A program made the position numbers and the translations under genes. The notes under the pieces were generated by a model. That model had not been told where the DNA came from and searched no databases. It worked only from the letters and a program-made list of their open reading frames with translations. DNA of 64,000 nt from Streptomyces sp. KMM 9044 (GTDB lineage Bacteria; Actinomycetota; Actinomycetes; Streptomycetales; Streptomycetaceae), in NCBI RefSeq assembly GCF_024701375.2, contig NZ_CP113910.1, positions 5,456,001 to 5,520,000 on the forward strand, given 5' to 3'. This document shows, one piece after another, positions 33,583 through 48,098 of this stretch (position 1 is its first letter; every line of letters starts with the position of its first letter).

Positions 33583-33605
33583 GCAAGTACTTGCAGAGTC
33601 TTGCA
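33583..33605 (+). promoter_or_regulatory. candidate MalR operator 1 in the malR-malE gap
   Basis: A perfect palindrome GCAAGTACTTGC (33583-33594) overlaps two CTTGCA copies 10 bp apart (33590-33595 and 33600-33605). This matches the helical-phase repeat pattern expected for a LacI-type repressor. Confidence 0.5.
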
Positions 33606-33712
33606 TAACTGTCCGAACGTCCGTCCTGGCGCCGGAAACCCGGCGGTGGCAAGGCGATCGGGGCATCAGGGGGGAGGCGGTGCGGGGAGGTCACGGCGGG
33701 GTAACCGTCGGG

Positions 33713-33757
33713 CTTTCTTGCAAAATTTTTCAGCAAGGTCTTTCGAATCGGTTGCAT
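33713..33757 (+). promoter_or_regulatory. candidate MalR operator 2 and malE promoter region
   Basis: The AT-rich stretch holds CTTTCTTGCAAAA, TTTCAGCAAGG, GTCTTTCG and GTTGCA, with TTTCAGCAAG (33728-33737) repeated exactly before the amylase gene. It lies about 110-155 bp before malE. Assigned to MalR by context only. Confidence 0.55.
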
Positions 33758-33868
33758 CGCTGTTACGTTCACGTCGCCCGGCGGCCCCATCGGCGCGGTC
33801 GGCACGTAGGCAGGACGGCAGACGGGGCCGACCTGCGTGACACGGGCTTTCACCCTCAAGGAGAACTC

Positions 33869-35140
33869 ATGCGGCGTGGCATAGCGGCCACCGCGCTGGT
33901 GGCGTCCCTCGCCCTCACAGCGACGGCCTGCGGCGGAGACAGCGACAGCGGCGACTCGGCCGACGGCCCGGTCACCATCACCTGGTGGGACACCTCCAAC
34001 GCGACCAACGAGGCGCCGACGTACCAGGCCCTGGTCAAGGAGTTCGAGGCCGCCCACGAGGACGTCAAGGTCAAATACGTCAACGTCCCCTTCGACCAGG
34101 CGCAGAACAAGTTCGACACCGCCGCCGGTTCCAAGGGCGCCCCCGACGTGCTGCGCTCCGAGGTCGGCTGGACCCCCGCCTTCGCCAAGAAGGGCTTCTT
34201 CCTGCCGCTGGACGGCACCGAGGCGCTGAAGGACCAGGCGGAGTTCAAGTCCAACCTGATCGAGCAGGCCACCTACGAGGACAAGGTCTACGGTGTCCCG
34301 TTCGTCACGGACACGCTCGCGCTGGTCTACAACAAGGAACTCTTCGAGAAGGCCGGCGTCGAGGCCCCCAAGACCTGGGACGACCTGAGGAAGGCCGCCG
34401 CCACCATCAAGGACGAGACCGGCGTCGACGGCTACTGGGGCTCCACCCAGGCCTACTACGCCCAGTCCTTCCTCTACGGCGAGGGCGCCGACACGGTCGA
34501 CGTCGACGCCAAGAAGATCACCGTCAGGTCGCCCGAGGCCGAGAAGGCGTACGGCGCCTGGCTGGACCTCTTCGACGGCAAGGGCCTGCACAAGGCCGAC
34601 ACCACCGCCGACGCCTACGCCCACATCCAGGACGCGTTCGTCAACGGCAAGGTCGCCGCGATCATCCAGGGCCCGTGGGAGATCACCAACTTCTACAAGG
34701 GCTCGGCCTTCGAGGACAAGGACAACCTGGGCATCGCCACCGTCCCGGCCGGCTCCGCGGGCACGGCGGGCGCCCCGACCGGCGGCCACAACCTCTCCGT
34801 CTACGCCGGCTCCGACGCCGCGAAGCAGGAGGCCGCGCTGAAGTTCGTGAACTTCATGACCTCGGCCAAGTCCCAGGAGACCATCGCCCTGAAGAACTCC
34901 ACGCTGCCCACGCGTGACGACGCCTACACCGACAAGGTCAAGGCCGACCCGGGCATCGCCGGCTACCAGACGGTCCTCGAGGCCGCCCAGCCGCGCCCGG
35001 CCCTGCCCGAGTACAGCTCGCTGTGGGGTCCGCTCGACGACGAACTGCCCCAGATCGCGGGCGGCAAGGAGTCCCTGGACAAGGGTCTGGGCGACGCCGA
35101 GACCGCCATCGCCAAGCTGGTGCCGGACTTCAGCAAGTAG
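33869..35140 (+). CDS. malE: maltose/maltodextrin-binding lipoprotein
   Basis: The 423-residue extracellular solute-binding lipoprotein has a leader MRRGIAATALVASLALTATACGGD with lipobox Cys21. The mature protein is a type 1 sugar-binding protein with motifs VTITWWDTSN, VPFVTDTLALVYNKELFEKAGVE and DAFVNGKVAAIIQGPWEITN. Its length equals what I recall for S. coelicolor MalE. It captures maltose and maltodextrins for the MalFG permease; the ATPase is MsiK, encoded elsewhere. AAGGAG precedes the ATG. The gap to malF holds a hairpin. Confidence 0.95.
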   Translation: MRRGIAATALVASLALTATACGGDSDSGDSADGPVTITWWDTSNATNEAPTYQALVKEFEAAHEDVKVKYVNVPFDQAQNKFDTAAGSKGAPDVLRSEVGWTPAFAKKGFFLPLDGTEALKDQAEFKSNLIEQATYEDKVYGVPFVTDTLALVYNKELFEKAGVEAPKTWDDLRKAAATIKDETGVDGYWGSTQAYYAQSFLYGEGADTVDVDAKKITVRSPEAEKAYGAWLDLFDGKGLHKADTTADAYAHIQDAFVNGKVAAIIQGPWEITNFYKGSAFEDKDNLGIATVPAGSAGTAGAPTGGHNLSVYAGSDAAKQEAALKFVNFMTSAKSQETIALKNSTLPTRDDAYTDKVKADPGIAGYQTVLEAAQPRPALPEYSSLWGPLDDELPQIAGGKESLDKGLGDAETAIAKLVPDFSK

Positions 35141-35147
35141 AGCCCGC

Positions 35148-35192
35148 GTGGCCGCCGGGTCCCTTTCCGGGAGGGGAGGACCCGGCGGCCAC
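35148..35192 (+). terminator. hairpin between malE and malF (attenuator or mRNA stabiliser)
   Basis: A perfect 15-bp stem GTGGCCGCCGGGTCC/GGACCCGGCGGCCAC with a 15-base loop follows the malE stop by 7 bp. It lies inside the presumed operon, so it probably lowers malFG expression relative to malE. Confidence 0.75.
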
Positions 35193-35237
35193 CGGCCTGT
35201 GTGCCGAACCCCTTGAACATCCAGAAGGTGCCGAACC

Positions 35238-36242
35238 ATGACAGTCGCCATCGACCGCGCGACCGGCAAGCGCAGCGGTGACCGCCCGCCCCGCGCCGGC
35301 CGGGCCGACCGCCTGAAGCGGGCCTACCAGAAGCACTGGTACGCGTTCGCCATGATCGTGCCCGTGGTCGTCGTGCTCGGCGTCCTCGTGCTGTATCCCC
35401 TGGCGTACGGCTTCTACCTCACCCTCACCGACGCCAACAGCCTCAACTCGGCCCGCACCATCGGCGTCAACGAGATCGAGGCCACGTACACGTTCATCGG
35501 CCTGGACAACTACGCCGACATCCTCTGGGGCGAGACGGCGTACGACCGCTTCTGGTCCCACTTCGTCTGGACGATCGTCTGGACGGCGGCCTGCGTCGGC
35601 CTGCACTACACCATCGGTCTGGGCCTCGCCCTGCTGCTCAACCAGAAGCTGCGCGGCCGTACCTTCTACCGGCTGATCCTGATCCTGCCGTGGGCCGTAC
35701 CGACCTTCGTCACCGTCTTCGGCTGGCGGTTCATGCTCGCCGACAGCGGCATCATCAACTCGGGCCTGGAGTCCCTGGGCCTGCCGACACCGCTGTGGCT
35801 CGAGGACACCTTCTGGCAGCGGTTCGCCGCGATCATGGTCAACACCTGGTGCGGCGTGCCGTTCATGATGGTCTCCCTGCTCGGCGGGCTCCAGTCGATC
35901 GACGGGACCCTGTACGAGGCGGCCGAGATGGACGGCGCGAGCGCCTGGCAGCGGTTCCGCCACGTCACCCTGCCCGGCCTGCGCTCGGTCAGCTCCACCG
36001 TCGTGCTGCTCGGCATCATCTGGACCTTCAACCAGTTCGCCGTCATCTTCCTGCTGTTCGGCAACACCGCGCCGGACGCACAGATCCTCGTCACCTGGGC
36101 CTACCAACTCGGCTTCGGACAGCAGCCGCGCGACTTCGCGCAGTCCGCGACCTACGGCATGCTGCTGCTGGCCATCCTGATCGTCTTCACCTCCTTCTAC
36201 CGCCGCTGGCTGAACCGCAATGAGCAGCAGCTCGCGATCTGA
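35238..36242 (+). CDS. malF: maltodextrin ABC transporter permease
   Basis: The 334-residue inner-membrane permease has a Gly/Arg-rich N-terminus, then about six transmembrane helices (AFAMIVPVVVVLGVLVLYPLAYGFYL, FWSHFVWTIVWTAACVGLH, LILILPWAVPTFVTVFGW). The EAA loop is EAAEMDGASAWQRFRHVTLPGL near residue 230, which docks on the ATPase. The operon order malE-malF-malG and a 13-bp gap to malG support co-transcription. The start ATG follows a CAGAAGG site. Confidence 0.94.
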   Translation: MTVAIDRATGKRSGDRPPRAGRADRLKRAYQKHWYAFAMIVPVVVVLGVLVLYPLAYGFYLTLTDANSLNSARTIGVNEIEATYTFIGLDNYADILWGETAYDRFWSHFVWTIVWTAACVGLHYTIGLGLALLLNQKLRGRTFYRLILILPWAVPTFVTVFGWRFMLADSGIINSGLESLGLPTPLWLEDTFWQRFAAIMVNTWCGVPFMMVSLLGGLQSIDGTLYEAAEMDGASAWQRFRHVTLPGLRSVSSTVVLLGIIWTFNQFAVIFLLFGNTAPDAQILVTWAYQLGFGQQPRDFAQSATYGMLLLAILIVFTSFYRRWLNRNEQQLAI

Positions 36243-36255
36243 GGCAGGAGCCCCC

Positions 36256-37173
36256 ATGAGCACCCTCGACACCCCACCGTCAGCAGTGGTGACGGGCACA
36301 CCGGCCGGGAGGACCACGCCCCGCCGGCCCGGGACGCGGCGGCGCGGCGAGGTCGGCCGCGGCGGCGTCCTCGCCTCGCACGGCATCCTGATCGCGGCGA
36401 GCGTCGTCGCACTGTTCCCGGTCGCCTGGCTGGTCTTCCTGTCCCTCGGCCCGGACAAGGACGACTATCTGCGTCCCGGCGGCATCTGGGGCAAGATGAC
36501 GCTGGACAACTACACGTTCGTGCTGCAGAACACGAACTTCTTCGACTGGCTGAAGAGCTCGCTGATCGTCTCGCTCGGCACCACCGTCATCGGCGTCCTG
36601 GTCGCCGCCACCACCGGGTACGCGGTGTCCCGGATGCGGTTCCCCGGGTACAAGAAGTTCATGTGGGTCCTCCTGGTCACCCAGATGTTCCCGGTGGCCG
36701 TCCTGATGGTCCCGATGTACCAGATCCTGTCCGACCTCCAGCTGATCGACACCTACTTCGGGCTCATCCTCGTCTACTGCTCGACCGCGGTGCCGTACTG
36801 TGCCTGGCTGATGAAGGGCTACTTCGACACCATTCCGTTCGAGATCGACGAGGCGGGCCGGGTCGACGGGCTGTCCCCGTTCGGCACGTTCGTGCGGCTC
36901 ATCCTGCCGCTCGCCAAGCCGGGTCTCGCCGTCGCCGCCTTCTACAGCTTCATCACGGCGTTCGGCGAGGTCGCCTTCGCCACGACGTTCCTGCTGGACG
37001 ACGAGAAGTACACGCTCGCCGTCGGTCTGCAGAGCTTCGTCAGCGAGCACGACGCCCAGCGCAACCTCATGGCCGCCACCGCGGTCCTGATCGCGATACC
37101 CGTCTCCGCGTTCTTCTACCTCGTGCAGAAGAACCTGGTGGCCGGCCTCACCGCGGGCGGCACGAAGGGCTGA
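36256..37173 (+). CDS. malG: maltodextrin ABC transporter permease
   Basis: The 305-residue partner permease has six helices beginning LIAASVVALFPVAWLVFLSLG, the EAA loop DEAGRVDGLSPFGTFVRLILPLAKPGL near residue 205 and ends FYLVQKNLVAGLTAGGTKG. The N-terminal 40 residues are Pro/Arg-rich. GGCAGGAG precedes the ATG at 36256, which sits 13 bp after malF. A GC hairpin follows the gene before aglA. No ATPase gene accompanies the cluster, as expected for MsiK-dependent Streptomyces sugar importers. Confidence 0.94.
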   Translation: MSTLDTPPSAVVTGTPAGRTTPRRPGTRRRGEVGRGGVLASHGILIAASVVALFPVAWLVFLSLGPDKDDYLRPGGIWGKMTLDNYTFVLQNTNFFDWLKSSLIVSLGTTVIGVLVAATTGYAVSRMRFPGYKKFMWVLLVTQMFPVAVLMVPMYQILSDLQLIDTYFGLILVYCSTAVPYCAWLMKGYFDTIPFEIDEAGRVDGLSPFGTFVRLILPLAKPGLAVAAFYSFITAFGEVAFATTFLLDDEKYTLAVGLQSFVSEHDAQRNLMAATAVLIAIPVSAFFYLVQKNLVAGLTAGGTKG

Positions 37174-37191
37174 CGCCCTCCGTACGAAGAC

Positions 37192-37215
37192 TCCCGCGCG
37201 CCGCGGCGCGCGGGA
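37192..37215 (+). terminator. hairpin between malG and aglA
   Basis: A self-complementary 24-bp sequence TCCCGCGCGCCG/CGGCGCGCGGGA lies 19 bp after the malG stop. It may terminate some transcripts, since aglA is 120 bp downstream. Confidence 0.6.
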
Positions 37216-37333
37216 AGGCGGTCGCGGTGCACGGACATCCGACCCCGCCGGCACCGCGGCCGTCTCGTCTCCCGCCTCCTGCCCTCCCGGCCCCCCTCGC
37301 CTCCCTGACCGACCCCACGTATTCAAGGACGAC

Positions 37334-39019
37334 ATGAGCCAGCAGCACGCCGCCGCCCCGGCCCCGACCTCCACGACCGACGCTGCCGTCGCCAGGCGTC
37401 ACGACTGGTGGCGGGACGCGGTGATCTACCAGGTGTACCCGCGCAGCTTCGCCGACAGCAACGGCGACGGCATGGGCGACCTCGAGGGCATCCGCTCCCG
37501 CCTGCCGTACCTGCGCGACCTCGGGGTGGACGCCGTGTGGCTCAGCCCCTTCTACGCCTCCCCGCAGGCCGACGCCGGCTACGACGTCGCCGACTACCGC
37601 GCCGTCGATCCCATGTTCGGCACCCTGCTCGACGCGGACGCGCTGATCCGGGACGCCCACGGACTGGGCCTGCGGATCATCGTCGACATCGTGCCCAACC
37701 ACTCCTCCGACCAGCACGAGTGGTTCAAGCGGGCCCTCGCCGAGGGCCCCGGCTCGGCCTCGCGCGACCGCTACCACTTCCGGCCCGGCAAGGGCGTGGA
37801 CGGTGAACTCCCGCCCAACGACTGGGAGTCGATCTTCGGTGGCCCCGCCTGGACCCGGGTCACCGAGCCCGACGGCACCCCCGGCGAGTGGTACCTGCAC
37901 CTCTTCGCGCCCGAGCAGCCCGACTTCAACTGGGAACACCCGGCCGTCGGCGACGAGTTCCGCTCCATCCTCCGGTTCTGGCTGGACATGGGCGTGGACG
38001 GCTTCCGCATCGACGTCGCGCACGGCATGGTGAAGGCCGAGGGCCTGCCCGACCTGGGGGACCACGAGCAGCTGAAGCTGCTGGGCAACGATGTCATGCC
38101 GTTCTTCGACCAGGACGGCGTCCACGACATCTACCGCCAGTGGCGGCTCATCCTCGACGAGTACTCCGGCGAGCGGATCTTCGTCGCCGAGGCCTGGACC
38201 CCGACCGTCGAGCGCACCGCGAACTACGTCCGCCCCGACGAACTGCACCAGGCCTTCAACTTCCAGTACCTGGGCACCCACTGGGACGCCGAAGAACTGC
38301 GCGAGGTCATCGACCGCACCCTGGACGCGATGCGCCCGGTGGGCGCCCCCGCCACCTGGGTGCTGTCCAACCACGACGTCACCCGGCACGCCACCCGCTT
38401 CGCCAACCCGCCCGGCCTCGGCACCCAGATCCGGCTGCCCGGCGACCGGGAACTGGGCCTGCGCCGGGCCCGCGCCGCGACCCTGCTGATGCTGGCACTG
38501 CCCGGCTCGGCCTACGTCTACCAGGGCGAGGAGCTGGGACTGCCGGACGTCGTGGACCTGCCCGACGAGGTGCGCCAGGACCCGGCGTACTTCCGGGGCG
38601 CCGGCCAGGACGGCTTCCGTGACGGATGCCGGGTGCCGATCCCGTGGACCCGTACCGGTTCCTCGTACGGCTTCGGGGGCGGCGGCAGCTGGCTGCCGCA
38701 GCCGGAGGGCTGGGGCGAGCTGAGCGTCGAGGCGCAGAGCGGGGCGGCCGGTTCGACCCTGGAGCTGTACCGGAGTGCGCTCGCCGTGCGCCGGGACCAG
38801 GCCGGACTGGGCGCGGGCGACGCGGTGGAGTGGCTGACGGCGCCCGAGGGTGTCCTCGCCTTCCGCCGCGGGGAGTTCGTGTGCGTCGCGAACACCACGG
38901 GCCAGGCGGTGACCACCGAGGCGTACGGGCGGGTGCTGCTCGCCAGCGGCGACGTGGAGGGGGCGGACGGCGGAGTGAGGGTGCCGGCCGACACGACGGT
39001 GTGGTTCACCACGGGCTGA
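37334..39019 (+). CDS. aglA: cytoplasmic alpha-glucosidase (GH13)
   Basis: The 561-residue enzyme belongs to the GH13 oligo-1,6-/alpha-glucosidase type and lacks a signal peptide, so it acts on imported maltodextrins. The catalytic triad is visible: Asp in GFRIDVAHG (near 226), Glu in FVAEAW (near 285) and Asp in SNHDVTRH (near 347). The N-terminal YQVYPRSFADSNGDGMGDLEGI is the family calcium/substrate signature, and the C-terminal domain ends GRVLLASGDVEG. It follows malG in the same direction. Start ATG 37334 gives full length. Confidence 0.95.
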   Translation: MSQQHAAAPAPTSTTDAAVARRHDWWRDAVIYQVYPRSFADSNGDGMGDLEGIRSRLPYLRDLGVDAVWLSPFYASPQADAGYDVADYRAVDPMFGTLLDADALIRDAHGLGLRIIVDIVPNHSSDQHEWFKRALAEGPGSASRDRYHFRPGKGVDGELPPNDWESIFGGPAWTRVTEPDGTPGEWYLHLFAPEQPDFNWEHPAVGDEFRSILRFWLDMGVDGFRIDVAHGMVKAEGLPDLGDHEQLKLLGNDVMPFFDQDGVHDIYRQWRLILDEYSGERIFVAEAWTPTVERTANYVRPDELHQAFNFQYLGTHWDAEELREVIDRTLDAMRPVGAPATWVLSNHDVTRHATRFANPPGLGTQIRLPGDRELGLRRARAATLLMLALPGSAYVYQGEELGLPDVVDLPDEVRQDPAYFRGAGQDGFRDGCRVPIPWTRTGSSYGFGGGGSWLPQPEGWGELSVEAQSGAAGSTLELYRSALAVRRDQAGLGAGDAVEWLTAPEGVLAFRRGEFVCVANTTGQAVTTEAYGRVLLASGDVEGADGGVRVPADTTVWFTTG

Positions 39020-39104
39020 GGCCTCACGGGCCGGGCACAGGGTCCGCCGCTTCCCGGCCGGGGACCAGACTCATCCACTCGCCGCCCACCGCCCGCCGAT
39101 GCCT

Positions 39105-39393
39105 CGTTGATGTAGCGGCCGACATGTCGATACTTGTCGCCGTACGTCCCGGCGCCGCGGGAGGGGGTGATCGTGTAGGCGGTATCAGAAGCATTTGCGT
39201 CCCGTTCGGTATCTCCATCTCCCACAGCTACCAGAAGCTGCGCCCACGTGGGGTAGTCGCCCCTCTCCGTGACGGGAAGCTGTGAGAACGTTTGGAACGC
39301 CTTCACCCAGCCTTCGACATCGGCATCCCACGAGTCGGTGAAGCGGGTGCGTCCGCTGGGCTCGCCGTATCCAGGAACGGGCTCATTGAACAC
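39105..39393 (-). pseudogene. orphan coding-like fragment, gene ends missing
   Basis: On the minus strand from GTG 39393 the frame reads FNEPVPGYGEP, RTRFTDSWDADVEGWVKAF, QLPVTERGDYPTWAQLL, ASDTAYTITPSRGAGTYG, KYRHVGRYINEAS. Upstream in the same frame is SGLFVQPFSAAR, but a stop at about 39450 and no good start site precede it. Downstream the frame runs on into DNA antisense to aglA and loses natural composition. It looks like the leftover of an unidentified gene; I do not recognise the domain. Confidence 0.4.
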
Positions 39394-39743
39394 GCGGGCT
39401 GCGGAGAACGGTTGGACGAAGAGGCCGGATGGCCCGGGGCCGCCTAGGCGTCACCACGACAAGCCCTCCGCCCTGCGGGCAGGCAACACGGTTGTTCGCA
39501 CTGGGAGACGATAGACAACGCTCACACCTTCTCGGCATCAGGCCCTGGCGCGAGCCCTCCGCCGTGTCCGGGCCTGCGCCGTGCGGCCAGGCCATGGGCG
39601 CCGATGTCCGGCCGACGCGCTCCGGTTCGCCCCGACGGAGGGTTCCTGCCCGCCCGGCCTCGGGCCACCCGCCCGCCTTTCGAAGTTCTTGCCACAACTG
39701 CGGACCGACTACTGCCTTTTGTTCGGTGAACGTCTTAACATCT

Positions 39744-39780
39744 GCGTTGCCGCAAGGTTTCTGAAGGTTTCAGCAAGAAG
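39744..39780 (+). promoter_or_regulatory. candidate MalR operator before the amylase gene
   Basis: Direct AAGGTTTC repeats (39754-39761, 39764-39771) at 10-bp spacing lead into TTTCAGCAAG (39768-39777), which is identical to a 10-mer before malE. It lies 55-90 bp before the start codon. Confidence 0.55.
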
Positions 39781-39832
39781 CTTCAGCCGTCCTGCGCACT
39801 CCCCACGCCCTTCGATGGAGAAGGAACCCCAC

Positions 39833-41206
39833 ATGGCACGCAGAACCCTCGCCGGGGTGGCCGCGCTCGCGGTCGCTTCGGTTGTCATGACCCCGACCGT
39901 CGCGGAGGCCGCGCCGCCCGGCACCAAGGACGTCACCGCCGTCCTCTTCGAGTGGAACTTCCACTCGGTCGCCCGCGAGTGCACCACCACCCTCGGCCCC
40001 GCCGGGTACGGCTTCGTCCAGGTCTCCCCGCCCGCCGAGCACATACAGGGCTCGCAGTGGTGGACGTCGTACCAGCCGGTCAGCTACAAGATCGCCGGGC
40101 GCCTCGGCGACCGCACCGCCTTCCGGAACATGGTGAACACGTGTCACGCGGCCGGTGTGAAGGTCGTCGTGGACGCCGTCATCAACCACATGTCCGCGGG
40201 CAACGGCACCGGAACCGGCGGCTCGGCGTACACCAAGTACACCTACCCCGGCCTGTACTCGTCGCCCGACTTCGACAACTGCACCTCGCAGATCAACAAC
40301 TACCAGGACCGCTGGAACGTCCAGAACTGCGAACTGGTCGGTCTCGCCGACCTCGACACCGGCGAGAACTACGTCCGCGGAGCCATCGCCGGGTACCTGA
40401 ACGACCTGCTCTCCCTCGGGGTGGACGGCTTCCGCATCGACGCGGCCAAGCACATGCCGGCCGCCGACCTGGCGAACATCAAGTCCCGGCTCTCCCGTCC
40501 CGGCGTCTACTGGAAGCAGGAGGCCATCCACGGCGCCGGCGAGGCCGTCCAGCCCAGCGAGTACACCGGCACCGGCGACGTCCAGGAGTTCCGCTACGCC
40601 TTCGACCTCAAGCGGGTCTTCACCAACGAGAACCTCGCCTACCTGAAGAACTACGGCGAGGGCTGGGGCTACATGAACGGCGGTGTCTCCGGCGTCTTCG
40701 TCGACAACCACGACACCGAGCGCAACGGCTCCACCCTGAACTACAAGGACGGCGCCACCTACACCCTGGCCAACGTCTTCATGCTGGCCTGGCCCTACGG
40801 TTCCCCGGACATCAACTCCGGGTACGAGTTCTCCGACCACGACGCCGGCCCGCCCAACGGCGGTCAGGTGAACGCCTGCTGGCAGAACGGCTGGAAGTGC
40901 CAGCACGCCTGGCCGGAGATCAGGTCCATGGTCGCCTTCCGCAACGCCACGCGCGGACAGGCGGTGACCAACTGGTGGGACAACGGCGGTGACGCGATCG
41001 CCTTCGGCCGGGGCAGCAAGGGCTTCGTGGCCGTCAACCACGAGTCCGGCTCGCTGACCCGCACCTACCAGACCTCGCTGCCCTCCGGCACGTACTGCAA
41101 CGTCCAGAACGACACGCAGGTGACGGTGGACGGTTCGGGCCGGCTCACCGCCACCCTGGGCGCCGACAGGGCCCTCGCGGTGTACGCGGGCAAGTCCTCC
41201 TGCTGA
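39833..41206 (+). CDS. secreted alpha-amylase (GH13)
   Basis: The 457-residue enzyme has a Sec-type signal ([27 protein letters not shown]) and the classical Streptomyces alpha-amylase layout. It starts [19 protein letters not shown], has the calcium-binding VINHMSAG and LADLDT, and the triad Asp in GFRIDAAKH (near 202), Glu in KQEAIHG (near 230) and Asp in DNHDTER (near 294). The C-terminal domain ends [11 protein letters not shown], and no separate starch-binding domain is visible. It endohydrolyses alpha-1,4 bonds of starch outside the cell, feeding the MalEFG importer. GGAGAAGG upstream of ATG 39833 is the ribosome site; ATG 39815 is too close to it. Confidence 0.96.
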   Translation: MARRTLAGVAALAVASVVMTPTVAEAAPPGTKDVTAVLFEWNFHSVARECTTTLGPAGYGFVQVSPPAEHIQGSQWWTSYQPVSYKIAGRLGDRTAFRNMVNTCHAAGVKVVVDAVINHMSAGNGTGTGGSAYTKYTYPGLYSSPDFDNCTSQINNYQDRWNVQNCELVGLADLDTGENYVRGAIAGYLNDLLSLGVDGFRIDAAKHMPAADLANIKSRLSRPGVYWKQEAIHGAGEAVQPSEYTGTGDVQEFRYAFDLKRVFTNENLAYLKNYGEGWGYMNGGVSGVFVDNHDTERNGSTLNYKDGATYTLANVFMLAWPYGSPDINSGYEFSDHDAGPPNGGQVNACWQNGWKCQHAWPEIRSMVAFRNATRGQAVTNWWDNGGDAIAFGRGSKGFVAVNHESGSLTRTYQTSLPSGTYCNVQNDTQVTVDGSGRLTATLGADRALAVYAGKSSC

Positions 41207-41211
41207 ACGCC

Positions 41212-41252
41212 CGCCGGTCGCGTCGCCGTTCAGGGAGGCGGCGCGACCGGCG
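41212..41252 (+). terminator. hairpin after the amylase gene
   Basis: An 11-bp stem CGCCGGTCGCG/CGCGACCGGCG extended by GCC/GGC around the loop lies 6 bp past the amylase stop. Confidence 0.75.
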
Positions 41253-41287
41253 TCCGCATGAAAGTCCTTACCGTTACTTTCACAACC

Positions 41288-41310
41288 CTTGCTGTAAGGC
41301 TTTCAACGGC
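41288..41310 (+). promoter_or_regulatory. candidate MalR operator before the pullulanase
   Basis: CTTGCTGTAA followed by GGCTTTCAACG, near the inverse of TTTCAGCAAG seen before malE and the amylase, lies about 110 bp before the pullulanase start. Confidence 0.4.
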
Positions 41311-41411
41311 GATACGGTCACGCCGGCGCCCCGGTGACGTGGCCGGAACAGGCCGTGCCGTGGTGCGGGGTCGGACCCTCAATGAGCCGTATTCGCAAGG
41401 AGTTCACGCCT

Positions 41412-46850
<5,439 letters not shown>

Positions 46851-46915
46851 CGCACCGGGCGCGCCGGCGCGGAAGTTAGAGTGAGCCCTCCGACCTGGAA
46901 CCGGAGGGCTCACCC

Positions 46916-47290
46916 ATGCCGCAGATCACCGTCGACCACTCCGCACAGCTGAAGCACGGCTTCGCGTACGACTGGCCCGCCTTCGTCCGGGACCTGCACC
47001 GCACCGTGGTGGAGATCGCGGCGGCGAAGCTCCCGGCGTGCAAGACCCGGTTCCGCCCGACCGACGACGTCTTCATCGGCCACGAGCAGGCAGAGGACCA
47101 CGCCCTCGTACACGTCCACATCGGCCTGCTCCCCGGACGGACCGAGGAGACCAAGGCGCGGCTCACCGAGGCCGTCCTGGAACTGGTGCGCCGGCATGTG
47201 CGGCCGGTCGGCAGCCTGACCCTGCACGCCTCCGCCGAGGTACGCGACCTCGACGCGTCGTACCGCAAGTCCGTGGAGCCGGCACAGTAG
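46916..47290 (+). CDS. 5-carboxymethyl-2-hydroxymuconate delta-isomerase-like tautomerase
   Basis: The 124-residue protein starts MPQITVDHSAQLKHGFAYDW, with the catalytic Pro2 expected of the tautomerase superfamily CHMI type, and carries VHVHIGLLPGRTEETKARLTE and LTLHASAEVRDLD. In homoprotocatechuate degradation CHMI isomerises a muconate, but no hpa genes lie near, so the physiological substrate is open. ATG follows CCGGAGGG at 6 bp. It is 66 bp after the pullulanase gene, but its function is unrelated, and it converges with the TetR gene behind it. Confidence 0.85.
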   Translation: MPQITVDHSAQLKHGFAYDWPAFVRDLHRTVVEIAAAKLPACKTRFRPTDDVFIGHEQAEDHALVHVHIGLLPGRTEETKARLTEAVLELVRRHVRPVGSLTLHASAEVRDLDASYRKSVEPAQ

Positions 47291-47321
47291 ACGGAGCCGG
47301 CACAGCAGGCGGAGGACCGCT

Positions 47322-48011
47322 TCAGCGGGCCAGTGCGATGAGCCGGGTGGCCAGGTCGGTGAACGGTCCGTCGCCCGGCTCGTCCCCCAGCAGGTCGCGC
47401 AGCAGCGCGCCCAACTCCTCGTCGCGGGCCGCGGCGACGGCACAGAGCGCGGCGAAGTCGTGCACCAGCTGGGCCTCCAGCTCGTCCCGCGGTATGCGGC
47501 GGCCGTCCAGCCAGATCAGCGCCGTCGACTCGGCGAGGGAGATCCAGGACCGCACCACCAGCTCCAGCCGCGCGGGCGGGTCCACCGCGCCCATGTGCGA
47601 CAGAATCTGTTCGTACGCCGCCTGCCGCACGGAGTCGATCAGCGCGTTGGTGGTCGACGCACCCACCGCCGGGCCACCGCGCATCAGGGCGGAGAAACCG
47701 GGCCCGTGCTCGTCGACGAAGTCGAAGTACCGGCCCATGACCCGCAGCAGCCGCGCCCCGAGCGGGCCCTCGCGCGGCTCCACGAACCGCGACGCCAGAT
47801 CGTCCGCCGCTCGTTTCAACGCTGCTTCGTAGAGGCTGAGTTTGCCGGGGAAGTAGTGGTACACCAGCGGGCGCGAGATGCCGGCCGCCGATGCGATCTC
47901 GTCGAGGGAGACGTCATCGGGCGAACGACGGCTGAACAGTTCGAGGGCGACGCCGATCAACTGCTGCCGTCGTTCCTCGACTCCCATTCTGCGACGTACC
48001 CCGGTAGTCAT
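47322..48011 (-). CDS. TetR/AcrR-family transcriptional regulator
   Basis: The 229-residue protein has the TetR recognition helix SLDEIASAAGISRPLVYHYFPGKLSLYEAAL near residues 36-66 preceded by RRQQLIGVALELF. The C-terminal domain (MRGGPAVGASTTNALIDSV, LVVRSWISLAESTALIWL) is of a type that often controls efflux or fatty-acid genes. Start ATG 48011 (MTTGVRRRMG) was chosen; the GTG two codons upstream is less likely. It is 31 bp from the tautomerase stop in convergent orientation and 88 bp from the next minus-strand gene. Effector and targets are unknown. Confidence 0.88.
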   Translation of the reverse strand: MTTGVRRRMGVEERRQQLIGVALELFSRRSPDDVSLDEIASAAGISRPLVYHYFPGKLSLYEAALKRAADDLASRFVEPREGPLGARLLRVMGRYFDFVDEHGPGFSALMRGGPAVGASTTNALIDSVRQAAYEQILSHMGAVDPPARLELVVRSWISLAESTALIWLDGRRIPRDELEAQLVHDFAALCAVAAARDEELGALLRDLLGDEPGDGPFTDLATRLIALAR

Positions 48012-48098
48012 ACACACAGCCTACCGATCGAATCCAGCCGCGAACGGTCCGCACCGGACCGCGGTGACCATCCGGGCCGCATTCCGGCCCGCCTCCGG

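Larger units (their letters stand above)
39020..39832. other. 813-bp region between aglA and the amylase gene with orphan fragment and promoter
   Basis: The 5' half contains the minus-strand coding-like fragment at 39105-39393. The 3' half (39400-39740) looks non-coding, with no open frame of natural composition. The last 100 bp carry AT-rich operator-like repeats before the amylase start. No tRNA or hairpin terminator of aglA was found. Confidence 0.5.
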
